From NCBI RefSeq assembly GCF_048773025.1, contig NC_133570.1:21550001-21614000 (forward strand): 64,000 bases of DNA, given 5' to 3'. The stretch is from Camelus bactrianus. Taxonomy: Eukaryota > Chordata > Mammalia > Artiodactyla > Camelidae. Of this stretch, positions 46,093-57,603 are shown piece after piece. A program made the translations under genes and the position numbers. The notes below the pieces were generated by a model. It was not told where the DNA came from. It searched no databases and saw only the letters and a program-made list of their open reading frames with translations. Each line of letters starts with the position of its first letter. The stretch's first letter is position 1.

Positions 46093-46554
46093 ATGGCCTG
46101 GGCTCTGCTCCTTGTCACTCTCCTCACTCAGGGCACAGGTCAGGCTCCAGGGAAGGGGCACGAGGATATCTGGTTCCTCCCAGTTTCTATGTCCTCAGGA
46201 TGACCTGAGACCAAGCCCTGAACTGACCTGAGTGTATTTTTGCTCTTTTCAGGGTCCTGGGCCCAGTCTGCCCAGACTCAGCCTCCCTCGGTGTCCGGGA
46301 CTCCGGGACAGATGGTCACCATCTCCTGTGCTGCAACCAGCAGTGATGGGGCTGGAAAGTATGTCTCCTGCTACCAACAGTTCCCAGGAATGGACCCAAA
46401 ACTCCTGATTCATGAGGTCAAAAAGGAGCCTCGGGATCCCTGATCGCTTCTCTGGCTCCAAGTCTGGCAACACGGACTCCCTGACCATCTCTGGGCTCTA
46501 GTCTGAGGACGAGGCTGATTATTTCTGTGCCTCATATCACAGTGTGAGTTACCA
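46093..46554 (+). pseudogene. V7: IGLV1/IGLV2-like pseudogene
   Basis: The leader exon 46093-46138 ([16 protein letters not shown]), donor gtcagg and acceptor tttcag (to 46,252) are intact. V exon 46253-46554: FR1 [16 protein letters not shown] and Cys in ISCAA are present, but the invariant FR2 Trp codon is TGC (Cys) in 'tcctgctaccaacag'. Two bases are missing in CDR2 near 46,420, shifting the frame, and 'gggctctagtctgag' near 46,500 carries a TAG in the original frame. A second CACAGTG occurs inside CDR3 (46,538-46,544), upstream of the true heptamer. Several independent lesions indicate an older death than V6. Confidence 0.9.
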
Positions 46555-46593
46555 CACAGTGGCCCAATTTCATGTGGAAGTGACACCAAATCC
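46555..46593 (+). other. RSS of pseudogene V7
   Basis: Heptamer CACAGTG, 23-bp spacer, nonamer ACCAAATCC. Confidence 0.8.
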
Positions 46594-46879
46594 TGCTCTG
46601 AGTTCACGGGCTGTCTCTTTGCTTGGAAGAGTCACCACGCCCTGAGCAGCGGGCTCAGGCAGCTCGGCCATGAATTGTCTGGGCACCTCTCTCCTCCCAC
46701 ACCAAAGGTGACAGGAAACACGCACCTGGCATTATTCCCTTGGGAGGGTAATTGCTTCCTCTTCCCATGTGACATGGGTCACAAATGGGCCACTCTTTCC
46801 ACGTCTCATCAGCAGTATGATGATTAGTGGTCAGTGTCTACCTGCCTGGGGGAAGAGGTGCCTGTGCTGCTGCAAAAAC

Positions 46880-47160
46880 ACCATGTTCAATGTGTCTGTG
46901 AGGCTGTTTCCAGAGGAGATTAGCACTGGAATCCATTTACTTAGTCAAGAAGATCACTGGTGCCAATGCTGGTGGGCAGGGTCCATGAGTGGAGGGTCTG
47001 AATAGAACAAAAAGTGGGGGAAGGGGCATATGCTCCCTCCACGTCATCAGACATCTTCTCCTGACCTGGGTCACTAGCACTGCTGGGTTTTCAGTTGTTC
47101 AACTCAGACCTGGACTTACATCAGCGGTCCCTGAGTCACAGGCCTCTGGAAGCAAACTGA
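46880..47160 (+). mobile_element. ERV-L-type LTR remnant (MLT2-like), tentative
   Basis: Shares 'gtgtctgtgaggctgtttcc', 'gaggagattagcactgg' and 'ctgaatagaacaaaaag' with the repeat family seen at 27,660-27,870. It lies just upstream of ERV-L-like internal sequence in the same orientation, which fits a 5' LTR. It is old and degraded. Confidence 0.45.
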
Positions 47161-47339
47161 ATTAAATCACTAGCTTTCTGGGTTCTCCAGCCCCCTGCAG
47201 GGGTGATGTCCCCCGCCAAGGGCAAGGTTACAGTCATGGCCAGCAGAGTCCCAGCAACCATCAGAACAGTCTGACAGGCACAGATCAATGACCCTGGCTT
47301 CGTGATCGAGGTATTCCTAGGGGTGAAATAGGCAGGAAG

Positions 47340-48560
47340 CAGGCTCAATACTTACTTGGGCTTATAAGAAAAACACGTGTAGGTCCAGTGAGCAAAAGTT
47401 TAACTTAAATCACAAAAAGAGCATCACAACCCCTAAATCAGTGGATTCCCAGCCTGAAGCCAATTTACACACCCAGATCCCTATGAAAAAAAGGGAGGCT
47501 TCATCCCCTTGAGGAAGAACTCCGGAACATCACTGAAAATTCATATTGTTGATTTTTCTCCCAAGCTTCCCCAAAGGCAACAATAGCCTTTATCGGGGTA
47601 ATTGTGCACTGGGGAAAAGGAAATAATCACGCTTTGCAGGGACTACTGGACCCCGGTTATGAACTGACTTTGATCCTGGGACCCCAAACCTCACCGTGGC
47701 CCTCCAGTGAGAGCCGGGGTTTCTGGAGATCAGCTGAACAGTGAACAGTGTTTTATCTCACATCTGTCTCAAAGTGGCTCAAGTCGGTCCCCGAATCCAT
47801 CCTGTGGTCATTTCTCCAGTTGCAGAATACAGTTACCACGTGGCCTGAACATCCCGCCATGAACTGGGTGCCATCTGAACCACCGAACTGTGTGGCCAGG
47901 TGCCCCCGGCAAAGAGCGCAGCACAGGTGGGCAGCTGAGCCACTGTGGCCCCTCTCAGGGCGTCCTCCAGGGACACGGTGAGAGGACACCCTCCGTGGGC
48001 AGCACTTCCGGCAGCACAGCTGTTTGTGCTTTTTGGAAGGAGAAATGGCCAAGCATGCAATTATACACCGAGTCATGGTTTTGGCAGGATGGTCAGGGAC
48101 TTGGAAGAAACAAGATAGGAAACTTGGTGAAAAAATTAATTTGGTGAGAGGTATGTGGATAGACTTCTCCAGGTGAGCTAAAAAAATAAAGTGAAGGCAT
48201 TTGAGTCAGCTGTGAACATTCACCACTGGGTGACTTCAGTCCAGGAGGACTTTTGTAATCAAGGGGCTAGGATGACTCACTGTGCAGATCCCAGGCAGCA
48301 TCTCTCCCCAGCCTCCTGTGTCTTCCTCCCATGGCCTCCTGAACAGGTGTCAATGGTGACCGGGCCAGAAATTATGCAAGGACTCAGCAACGTGGGCCAC
48401 CACAAACCAAGATCAACCAGACAGTCCAAACAGGTCTGCTCATAGCCCAGAACCTTCGGGAATGAAAGTTTGAGTCACCACCCCCACCCCAAGTTCAAGA
48501 ACCATGACGAGCTGAGACGTTTGCGGAAGGCAAAGGAAACAGAGCCTGAGCAGCAGAAGG
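47340..48560 (+). mobile_element. ERV-L-like endogenous retrovirus fossil (pro-pol remnants)
   Basis: Stretches resembling an ERV-L polyprotein occur in order: a protease-type segment (GLLDPGYELTLI, near 47,640), an RNase H-type segment (FWKEKWPSMQLYTESW, near 48,030) and an integrase-start segment (HHWVTSVQEDFCNQ, near 48,210). A piece like the far 3' end of pol lies near 48,450-48,540. Large parts, including most of the reverse transcriptase, are absent. The element is clearly broken and old, with many breaks. Confidence 0.7.
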
Positions 48561-48650
48561 AGGGGGCTGTGGATCCCAGCTGTGCCTGCGGGACTGGCCA
48601 CGGACATGAGGGCTGCAGGCATCAGGGGTGTCTCCTCTTTACTTTGTTGT

Positions 48651-48751
48651 GAGTGTGTGTGTGTGTGTGTGTGTGTGACTCTGTGTTTGTCTCTTTGTGT
48701 CTGTGTGTGTGTCTCTGAGTGTGTGTCTGTGTGTGTGTGTGTGTGTATACA
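48651..48751 (+). repeat. TG microsatellite
   Basis: About 100 bases of (TG)n with interruptions. Confidence 0.9.
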
Positions 48752-48754
48752 CAT

Positions 48755-50735
48755 ATTAAGCAAACACCTTTGTTTTCCTTCCTCTCTCATCTCCTTATCA
48801 CGTGACTAGAAGTCATCTGCACTTCTTAGGGAGTCCCTGGGCTCCATTTAGGATTCAGACCTCCCAGAGGGAAATAATCTCTAGAGGTTTAGTGGTGCCT
48901 CAGTCTCCCAAATCCCTGCAGCTGGCTGATCCATCTTACAATGTGAGGGCCACCAGCTAATCACATCAACACGTCTGAAATACCCAACCCAGCCCCGTGG
49001 AGGAGGGTCACACCCCCCACTACATCTTCATAAGTCGCTCCCCTGAGAATTGAAATAAAACTTACTAAATAGACATTCAGCCCAGGGCAAGGAGTCCCAG
49101 GTCCACATAAATGACCAGACTTTGGGGTGAATCCAAAGGGGAGTCTCCAAATGACCACACATGTTCCCTTTATGACACAATGTGCAAGAAGACATGGACA
49201 GTATTTGATAGCAAGTCACTGGCTGGACTCGAGGACTTCTAAGCTCATGTAGAGCATAAACTTGAGATATTTCACTTAGAGGTTTTCAAGAAAAGACCGA
49301 GGGAGTCAGTCACAGGCCCAAAGATGAGTCCTTCAGGCCTGAAGTCTCTTTGGAGTAAGGAGACTTTTGGACGTGTGAGAAGCAGGGGGCGCTGTGGGTC
49401 CACGTCTGTGTTTGTGGGGAACTGGCCCAGCTGTGAATCTTTTCAGCTGACATCTTTGCACTTCCCATCACTGTCACCACGCAGCCCTCAGCAGCTGTGA
49501 TGACCCTCACACCGAGGGAGAGTGGGTGACAGAAGAAGGGACACAGAAATAAAGCCCTCAGCACCCCCACACTTCCACATACCCTTCATCTGGCAGTTTC
49601 TCCTCCCACTGGGACTCAGCCCTGGGGGCAAGCAGGCAGCTGAATTGGGGATTTGCCTGAGAGCCACTCTTCATAAAAGTAATGGAGAAGAGGAGAGGTA
49701 AGGCTGGAGGAGACCCAGTGTTGCCACCACGCAGTGGGGACGATGCCCATGGGAAAAGCAGGACACACAATGAAAGGTCCACAGGTCAGCCGGCGATGAG
49801 CTGGTACACTGAAGGCAGGTCGCCCGTAGAGGGGCGCTGCGCATAAGAAACTGGCAAACTACCACTTCTCTATCCGAAGTGCGGACCAACCAGGTCACCA
49901 GTACCACGCTTTACCAGGTGTGGGCGCTGTAAATCACAGTCACCATCAACAGCACCTGCTCTGATTCCACGTACTTCCCCAACCGCACAGTAGGCACCCA
50001 GTTATACCAAAGGCTTTGCCTTTATCTGAAACGAGGTCCGGGGAGGAACTGGGTTGGAATCTGGACAGTCACCGACCCATCATTCGTTGGCTGAATGTGT
50101 CTCTCCTTCATGGAAAGAAAGAACATCCTGACAGCCTCACAATGCCTGGCTTTGCTCACCAAGCCAGTGTCCAAACTCTCAGAGGTGCAATGAAAGAGGA
50201 TCTGGGTGACCTGCAAAGATAGTGACCTTCCCAGGGGAAGACAATTTCCCAGGAGAATATTTAAATTAGCATGTGACAGCCTGGACAAGGGGCACAAGAT
50301 CTCCTGCTACACACAGAAAGCCAGAGGCTGCAGAGAAGATGTAAACATGTCCTGTGTGGGCTGTTTTGAAAACAAGAGCCGGAAATTCCCTCCAGGCACA
50401 CCCCTGCCTGGCGTGAGTGCTGATGTTCACTTTGGAGGGTGGAGACCAAACAGGGAAAATGTTATGTTCAGAAAGTATTGGCAATTATAATCAGATTATT
50501 TAATGTCCAGTAAACTTGTCACACTAAGGACCTTGCACCATCAACAGGTGATAATTAAGCGCCATATCCACAACCTAAGCAGTGATTCCAGGATTCATCC
50601 GGAGTAAAGGTCAGAGGCCAGGGTGGATTCCCTGCCCTGGAGCTGCTAGGAGGACATGGGGGAACAAGTCTGTCCTCCTGAGTCACTTGTCCTGAGGCCA
50701 CAACTGCTTTGGATCAAAATTCAGCCCCAAAGGAG
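48755..50735. other. Intergenic DNA before V8
   Basis: No gene could be supported. Open frames around 49.8-50.5 kb lack a recognisable family. A CTCF-like site lies at 49,379-49,392. Confidence 0.4.
49379..49392 (+). promoter_or_regulatory. CTCF-like motif upstream of V8
   Basis: GAAGCAGGGGGCGC matches 12 of 14 CTCF core positions, with a strong AGGGGGCGCT core. It is about 1.5 kb upstream of V8 and in the same orientation as the other sites. Confidence 0.5.
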
Positions 50736-50741
50736 AAGGAC

Positions 50742-50749
50742 ATTTGCAT
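50742..50749 (+). promoter_or_regulatory. Octamer of V8 promoter
   Basis: A perfect ATTTGCAT 116 bp upstream of the V8 ATG. Confidence 0.85.
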
Positions 50750-50857
50750 AAACGCTTAGCACTCACAGACCCAATGGATGGAGGAGGGAATAAGAGAGGT
50801 CCTTGTGAGCCCTGCCCTGCTTGAGGTCTCAGAGGCAGAGCTGAGGAGACCTCCACC

Positions 50858-51350
50858 ATGGCCTGGACCCCTCTCCTGCTCCCCCTCCTCTCTCTCTGCA
50901 CAGGTGCTGCCCCCAGGGCTCACAACCCAGGGGATCCAGGGATCAGCCTGGCCCTGAACATCAGCTCCGACCAGGGATGCTGCAGGGTGCGTAGTCCAAG
51001 GGAATGAGACCCTCATCCTCACTCTCACTCTCCTGTCTTCTCCTGTAGGTTCGGTGGCCTCTTCTGCACTGACTCAGCCCTCCGTGTTGTCCGTGTCCTT
51101 GGGACAGACGGCCAGGATCACCTGCCAAGCAGGCAATTTTGGAAGATATTATGCTCACTGGTATCAACAGAAGCCAGGCCAGGTCCCTGTGCTCGTCATC
51201 TATGAGTACAGCAAGAGAGCCTCGGGTATCCCTGAGCGGTTCTCTGGCTCCAGCTCTGGGGGCACCGCCACCCTGACCATCAGCGGGGCCCAGGCCGAGA
51301 ATGAGGCCGACTATTACTGTCAGTCATATGACAGCAGTGGTTATAATGCT
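50858..51350 (+). CDS. V8: immunoglobulin lambda V segment, IGLV3-like
   Basis: Intact germline segment. Leader exon 50858-50903 encodes [16 protein letters not shown], with donor gtgctg. The intron is 145 bp and the acceptor is tcctgtag at 51,048 (TAG form). The V exon is 51049-51350. FR1 [19 protein letters not shown], Cys in ITC, CDR1 [25 protein letters not shown]2 [28 protein letters not shown], and germline CDR3 [10 protein letters not shown]. The cysteines and Trp are present and there is no stop. It has the same exon lengths and RSS as V2 and V9, but it is more diverged from them than they are from each other. Expected functional. Confidence 0.92.
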
Positions 51351-51389
51351 CACAGTGACACAGGCAGATGGGGAAGTGGGACACAAACC
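51351..51389 (+). other. V8 recombination signal (23-RSS)
   Basis: Perfect heptamer CACAGTG, 23-bp spacer, nonamer ACACAAACC, identical to V2 and V9. Confidence 0.92.
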
Positions 51390-51829
51390 CTCTCCATCTG
51401 TGTCACACTCTCCTTCAGCCCCAGGAGGCCTGTGGACAAAGCAATGACCGGTCTGGCCCGGTTCCCCCAGATCTGAGCTCCCAGGCTGCACTCCGCCCAC
51501 CCCCCGCCCTCCAGGCAGCTCTTCACATGCTGGATCAGGGGTAAAACATTGCCTGGCTGGACCAGTGTGTCCTGGGGTTGTCTCAATCGGCCATGAATAG
51601 GGGAAAGAGGTCCTGAATAGAAGAACAGTAAGAGGGACACATATGACCAGTGGTAATTACCTCAGCATCTCCTTTTGTGGTCACCAGATTATCCAGCATC
51701 AGACTCAGAACCTGCTTGCTCATCTGAGCCACTGAATAGGCAGAAACTTTCATGCACACCCAGACCAGTGAGTCCGCGGCAAGCAGCTGTGTTGACCAAA
51801 GTATCCTTCACCCTGGGCCCTGACCTCAC

Positions 51830-52900
51830 CGGGTCACATGGGATTTCACTGCTGGATCCTGGACCTCAGCGGGGCCCCTGGTGAAGAGAGATGACAAGGA
51901 GAGTCCAGGAGTTTCCCATAGCCTGAGGCCACAAGGGCAGGAGGGGAGGGGTGACTGGTCTCTGGGGGAAGGATGGACAGGGTGGGATGGTAGCAGGAGT
52001 AGAGGCTCCTGGGGTTCAGTCCAGCAGGGACCTCTGTCACCCATGTCTGGCTCCACTCTCAGTGGACACATGGCCATCCAATCTCATCCCCCCATTCCAG
52101 GAAAGGCTTGTTCTCTCCAAGGGTTTGCAGTGACTTTGTCCCAAACATGCCCCTGTCGGTCCTCTCATGGGGCATGTCCTGCCCCCTTACACTGGGGGAA
52201 GGAGCCAGGAAAACTGCAGTGAACAAGCCCACCCCCATGTGGGTCTGAGCATTTCCATACCCCCAGGACCTGTGCTGCTAAGAACTGGAAGAAAGTCCGA
52301 AGGAGCCTGTCATGGACAGAGAGACAGACTGCAGGGAGCAAGGACATGGAAGAAAAAGTGGGACCAATAAAATCTATTCCTTCTGTGCTTAGATGGACAC
52401 GAGCCAGGGAGGGGGCTGCCAGTACAGAGCCAAGGTCAGAGAGATATGGTCAGGGTGGGCTGGCAGGGACAGCCTTGAAGGCCAGGGTCCGTCTCTGCCC
52501 ACACCTGCTCCCTCCCTCCCTCGCTCCCTCCCTCCCTGTTCTGAGGAAAGTGTCCTCTGCTTTCTCTGGACTTGCTGTTCACAATCTCTAAGTGAGAGTT
52601 TGCACTTGGGAATCTTCTTCCACTGTTTCTTTATTCTTTTTTTGGTTATAATTTACATATGCTAAAAAATTACAACTTTTAGAAACACTTCTAAGAGTAT
52701 TTATAAATGCATATACAGAAGTAAGCATCCTGCTACCACAGCAGCCAGTAGCTCTGTTATTCCTATAGCTGCCCCAGGCGCCTTTGGGGGCGGCCCTTCC
52801 TCCAGCCCCGCCTCTGGGACTGCTGGCCTGCTGTCTGTCCCTACAGTTGGCTCCTGGTCAGAACATCATGAAATGCAGTGACACAGGGCACCCCTTGGTT
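51830..52900 (+). repeat. IGLV3 downstream cassette, copy 3 of 4
   Basis: Follows V8. It has the same landmarks as the cassettes near 4290, 8350 and 56,040 and ends in the same L1-derived tail. Confidence 0.75.
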
Positions 52901-53400
52901 CTGGCTTCTTTCACCCAGTGTGATGCACCTGAGATCTGTCTGTTTTCTTTCAGGTGCTAATTGTTCACTGCCTGCCCCTTACTGAGTATATTCCACTGCA
53001 TGGATGCACCACAGTTTGTTCATCGTCCACTGGTTGTAAAATTAGGGTTGGATCGAGAGTCCACAGTTTGACAGTTTCACATAAAGCCTTTATAATACTT
53101 GTTACAGGTGGTTTGTGGGCATAAGTTTTCATTTCACTCAGGGAAACACCTGGGAATGGAATTGATGGCTCCTACGGCAGGTACAGGAGCGCCTGTCTAA
53201 GACTCTGGCAAACTATTATCCAGCGTGGGTGCCCGACGTTGCTTTCTGTGGTCCTCAGCCACTGAGGAGAGTTACACTTGCTGCCCACCCCCTGAGCTCT
53301 GGGCATATTAGGCTGTTACCAAAGTCACTGTCATGCACATCAAGTGGCATCGCATGTTTTTAATTTTCTTTAGTGACTTACACTGGTGAACATAATTTAA
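52645..53400 (-). mobile_element. Ancient L1 fragment (copy of 4970-5745)
   Basis: Duplicate of the L1M-type 3' fragment in the first copy; same edges and orientation. Confidence 0.7.
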
Positions 53401-53506
53401 GGGTTTATTTGTCAACTTCATATCTTGTTGGTCAAGTGTTTGATCAAACCATTACCCAAAGTTCAAGCTCAGAGTTTCCCAGTATTACGTGTACTAATTT
53501 GTGAGT

Positions 53507-53534
53507 GTGTATGTGTGTGTGTGTGTGTGTGTGT
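53507..53534 (+). repeat. GT microsatellite
   Basis: (GT)n expanded relative to the allele at 5824-5849 in the paralogous copy. Confidence 0.85.
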
Positions 53535-53679
53535 TGAGTCCTGTGTGATATTATCATGTATGTAGGTTCAAATCTAGCAGAGAGGTCAAGAAATAACTCA
53601 GTTCCACTACCTCAAGGACCCTCGTGTTTTACCTTAATAACAATGCCGACTGCCTTTCTCCCGTGCCCCCTCTCTGCTC

Positions 53680-54570
53680 CTGACCCCTGCAACCACTACC
53701 TAGTTGTTCATTTCTAATTTTGTTCAGAAATTCTACAAAGACATAAGAACTAGACTCAGAGAATGAAGGCTTTTGGAATTGGCATCTTTCACTCCGCATA
53801 ACCCCCTGCAGATTTCTCAAAACTGCCGTGTGCTCTAAGAGTCCCCTCCTTCTCAGGGCTGAGTCCTATTCCAATATTCAGGTACAGCGGCTGGGACCCA
53901 GCCTCCCTCTGCAGGACATCGGGTCGGTCTCCCTTGGGGGCTACTGTGTGGAAGTTACTCTGAACAGCCATGCACACGGCTCCGTGGGAACAGTAGCTCT
54001 CACTTCTTGAACTAAAGTCACAGGAGAGCAGTTGCTGGATCATAGGGACCCAACTGCAGTTTACAATTTGAAGATGCTGCCACTGTTCCCAAACAACTGG
54101 TCCAGTTCACATCCCACCAGCGTCGCAGGAGGGACCCGGTTGTCCATGGCCCTGCAGTGTCCGGGCTGTCACCACGTTTCACTTTACTCACGCTGATGGG
54201 TGTGCAGTTGTTCCGCACGCTGCTGCGCCAGCATTACTCTCACGTCAACTGATACCCATCTTTCCATGAGCTGTTTCCCGTCTCTGCGTCCTCTTCCATG
54301 AAATACTTGCTCTTAATTTTGCTCATTCTTTAAACAGACTCTGTCAGTTAATTCTTACCATTTAGTTTTGAGAATAATCTAAACACCAGCTCTGTGTTGG
54401 ATATGTGGTTTGCAAAGTTTTCTATGTGTCTATTACTTATTTATTTTATCCTCATTTAAAATATTTCAAACCCAAAACATTCTAGTTTTGGTGAGATTTA
54501 ACTTCTCAAACTTTCCTTTTACAAACTCTGCTTCCGGTGTCATGAAAGGATTCCTGAATCACCCCACATC
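53680..54570 (-). mobile_element. Ancient L1 fragment (copy of 5985-6890)
   Basis: Duplicate of the second L1M-type fragment in the first copy. Confidence 0.65.
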
Positions 54571-54840
54571 CTGGTGATCTTCTTCTGTGGATTCCTCTAA
54601 AACAGGCACCATGACATAAACAACACAAATGTGCCTCAGAAGAAAAAAGATCAACTTCACTGTGTCCAGTGTTGGAATAATGGCCTCTCACAGCAGCATG
54701 GTGACCTCTGTCCCCACAGCACCTGCTATGAGCACTGCCCAGCCCATCCTGTGATGCCCGCAGCACGAGACAGGATGACTGTGTCACCCAGGCCCAGAGG
54801 GCAAGCCCAGGCCCAGACTGAGGTGTGCCTCTCTGTGCTG

Positions 54841-54854
54841 GGGGCAGGGGGCAG
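54841..54854 (+). promoter_or_regulatory. Weak CTCF-like motif near V9
   Basis: Paralog of 7155-7168; GGGGCAGGGGGCAG, 11 of 14 core positions. Confidence 0.3.
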
Positions 54855-54997
54855 CACTTCCTCACTCAGCACCAGAGACACTTCTGGGACCTGGGCCCGG
54901 GCCTGGGACTGGGGCCTCTAGTGACATCCTCCATTGAGCCCAAATGCTCTCTGCTCAGCAGGGAGATGATCACCAGGGCCACAGGGCCAGGAAGTAG

Positions 54998-55005
54998 ATT
55001 TGCAT
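54998..55005 (+). promoter_or_regulatory. Octamer of V9 promoter
   Basis: A perfect ATTTGCAT 94 bp upstream of the V9 ATG. Confidence 0.85.
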
Positions 55006-55091
55006 AAGGATGTCCCTTCTGAGGATAAGAGAGTTCTTGAGACCCCACCCCCAGCTGTGGGCTCAGAGGCAGAGCTCAGGGCGCCTCCACC

Positions 55092-55584
55092 ATGGCCTGG
55101 AACCCACTCCTGCTCCCGCTCCTTTCTCTCTGCACAGGTCCTGCCCCCAGGGCTCAGCCCCCAGGGTACCCAGGGATCAGCTGGGCCCTCAACATCAGCT
55201 CAGCAATGGGATGCTGAAGGGTGCATGGTCCTAAGGAATGAGACCCTGGTCCTCACCATCAATCTTCTCTCCTCTCCTGCAGGTTATGTGGCCTCTTCTG
55301 CACTGACTCAGCCCTCCGCAGTGTCTGTGTCCTTGGGAGAGACGGCCAGGATCACCTGCCAAGGAGGCAACGTTGGAAGCTCTTATGCTAGCTGGTACCA
55401 GCAGAAGCCAGGGCAGGCCCCTGTGCTGGTCATCTACGAAGATAGTGAACGGCCCTCAGGGATCCCTGAGCGGTTCTCTGGCTCCAGCTCTGGGGGCACA
55501 GCCACCCTGACCATCAGCGGGGCCCAGGCCGAGGATGAGGCCGACTATTACTGTCAGTCAGCAGACAGCAGTGGTTATAATGCT
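55092..55584 (+). CDS. V9: immunoglobulin lambda V segment, IGLV3-like
   Basis: Duplicate of V2. The leader exon 55092-55137 encodes the same [16 protein letters not shown]. The acceptor ctgcag is at 55,282 and the V exon is 55283-55584. FR1 [19 protein letters not shown] is identical in protein to V2. CDR1 is NVGSSY instead of NVGSYY. CDR2 is EDSERPS instead of GNSNRPS, and FR3 begins [13 protein letters not shown] instead of SGSKSGG, here matching V8. CDR3 [10 protein letters not shown] is the same. It is intact, with both cysteines and the Trp, and expected functional. Confidence 0.92.
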
Positions 55585-55623
55585 CACAGTGACACAGGCA
55601 GATGGGGAAGTGGGACACAAACC
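55585..55623 (+). other. V9 recombination signal (23-RSS)
   Basis: Heptamer CACAGTG, 23-bp spacer, nonamer ACACAAACC. Confidence 0.92.
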
Positions 55624-56039
55624 CCCTCCATCTGTGTCACCCTCTCCTCCAGCCGCAGGAGGCCTGTAGACAAAGCAGTGACAGCTCTGGCCTGGTTCCC
55701 CCAGGTCTGAGTCTCCCAGGCTGCCCTCAACTTGCCCTCCAAGCAGCTCTGCACACGGTGGATCAGGGGTGAAACATTGCCTGACTGGACCAGTGTGTCC
55801 AGGGGTTGGCTGAACAGGATATGAATAGGGGACAGAGGTTCCACATGGAAGAACAAACCGAGAGACATATCTTACCAGGGTAATTACCTTGGAATTTCCT
55901 TAAGTGGTCACCGGATTCTCCAGCATTCGACCCCAGAATCTATCGGCTCATCTGAGCTGTTGAACAGCCAGTGCCTTTCATGTACACCTGGACCTCTGAG
56001 TCCACGTTGATTAGCTGGATTTAACAGTAACCCTGATCC

Positions 56040-57170
56040 TTGGCCCTGACTTGCCTGGGATCGGGTTTGATTTCAGGGCTGGATCCTGAATCTCAGCAGG
56101 GCCCCCAGTGATGGGGGCTGACAGAGAGACTCCACGAGCTGCTTGTGGTCTGGATGGCTCCACGGGGGCAGGAAGGGAAGGGTCACTGGTCTCCCGGGAA
56201 GGCTGGATTGGGGATGGGAGCAGGAGTAGAGAGGATCCTAGGGTTCAGTCCAGCAGGGACATCTGTCACCCGAGTCTGACTGGACTCTCAGGGGACACAG
56301 GACCAACCCATCCCTTCCCCCACTCCAGGAAAGGGTTGTTCTTTCCAAGGGTTTGCAGTGACTTTGTCCCAAACATGCCCCTGCAGGTCCTCTCATGGGG
56401 CATGTCCTGCCCCCTTACAATGGAGGGAAGGAGCCAGGAAAACTGCGTGGAATAAATCCACCACTATGATGGTCCCACCACCTACACATCCCCAGGACAT
56501 GTGATGTTCAGACTGGAAGAAATTCTGCAGAAGTGTCTGATGGACAGACAAAGGGACAGAGTGCAGGGAATGGGACACTGATGGAAAAGTGGGACCAGTG
56601 AAGACTGTTCCATCTGTGCTTAGATAGTGACCAGCCAGGGAGGGGACAGCCTGTACAGAGGCTTGGCCACAGAGGATGGCTAGAGTGGGCTGGCGAGGAC
56701 AGCCTCGAAGCCATGGTCCCTCTCTGCCCACACCTGCTCCCTCCCTCCCTGTTCTGGGGAGAGTGTCCTCTGCTTTCTCAAGACTTGTTCACAATGTCTA
56801 AGTGAGACTTTGCTCCTTGGAAACTTCTTCCACTTTTTCTTCTTTTCTAAGTTATAATTTACATACACTGAAAAATCACAACATTTAGAAACATTTTGTG
56901 AGTATTTATAAATGCATATAGAGATGTAAGTGTCCCGCCACCTCAGCAGACAGCAGCTCAGTCATTCCCATAGCTGCCCCAGGTACTTTTGGTGGCGGCC
57001 CTTCCTCCAGCCCCACCTCTGGGACTGCTGGTCTGATGTCTGTCCCTCCAGTTGGGTCTTCAGTGTGTGTGAGTGTGAGGGTTATCACCCTGACATAAAA
57101 TCTTTTTCCTCCACTGTTACCTTTAAGGTTGAAGTAAAATTATGGCTGCGTGTCTCTCAGACCTAATTCT
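56040..57170 (+). repeat. IGLV3 downstream cassette, copy 4 of 4
   Basis: Follows V9 and pairs with 8350-9480. Confidence 0.75.
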
Positions 57171-57449
57171 GGTAGGATTGGCCTATATCTCTTGCCCTGG
57201 TCCCGGGACCTCATTCTCTTCAGCACCCCTTTCCTGCCAAGGCACTGTCATCCTGAAACCTTTCTCAAGCACATAGGACTGTCCCTGGCCCTGAGCTGAC
57301 TGGGGACACCAGGGTAGAGCATCTAGGAACTGCCCCAGGAGCTCTCGGCAGAGGCAGAACAGGGCAGCTTCTTAATGCCTCCACAAACACCAGGTGCGCT
57401 TGGCAAAGCAGGATTTTGAGTCAGACTCTGATGCTCACGTGTGACCAAG

Positions 57450-57603
57450 GTCTGACATGGAGCAGGGCAAAAGGGGGAAGTTTTCTCATTTGTTCACGGA
57501 CTCCATCCACCCACCAAGCCCGTGGGTCACTGAGGGTGAGACTGATGGAAGGGGCCTCTGGGGGCCCAGGGAAACCCTGGGGCCCAATGCAGGTCAGCGG
57601 TAG
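57450..57603 (+). other. Deletion/rearrangement junction in copy 2
   Basis: The left side matches 9762 and the right side (57,604) matches 12,826. 'tctgacatggagcaggg' at the left edge also matches 12,604. The middle, around 57,487-57,560, loosely resembles the V3 pseudogene intron near 10,365-10,450. It looks like a scar left after loss of most of the V3 region. Confidence 0.6.

Larger units (their letters stand above)
51720..57450 (+). repeat. Segmental duplication, copy 2, block 1
   Basis: Partner of 4200-9762. It carries the downstream cassette of V8, old L1 debris, V9 and its cassette. The GT microsatellite at 53,507-53,534 is longer than its counterpart at 5824-5849. Confidence 0.9.

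Noticed and set aside
48582-48809. Cysteine/valine-rich open frame
   Set aside because: It is produced by a (TG)n microsatellite.
49780-50490. Linked open frames that might be a processed pseudogene
   Set aside because: No family could be recognised in any frame, and there is no poly-A or target repeat. Left as unassigned intergenic DNA.
57487-57560. A hidden V relic in the copy 2 junction
   Set aside because: It only loosely resembles V3 intron DNA. No exon, RSS or octamer remains, so it is noted as a junction scar.
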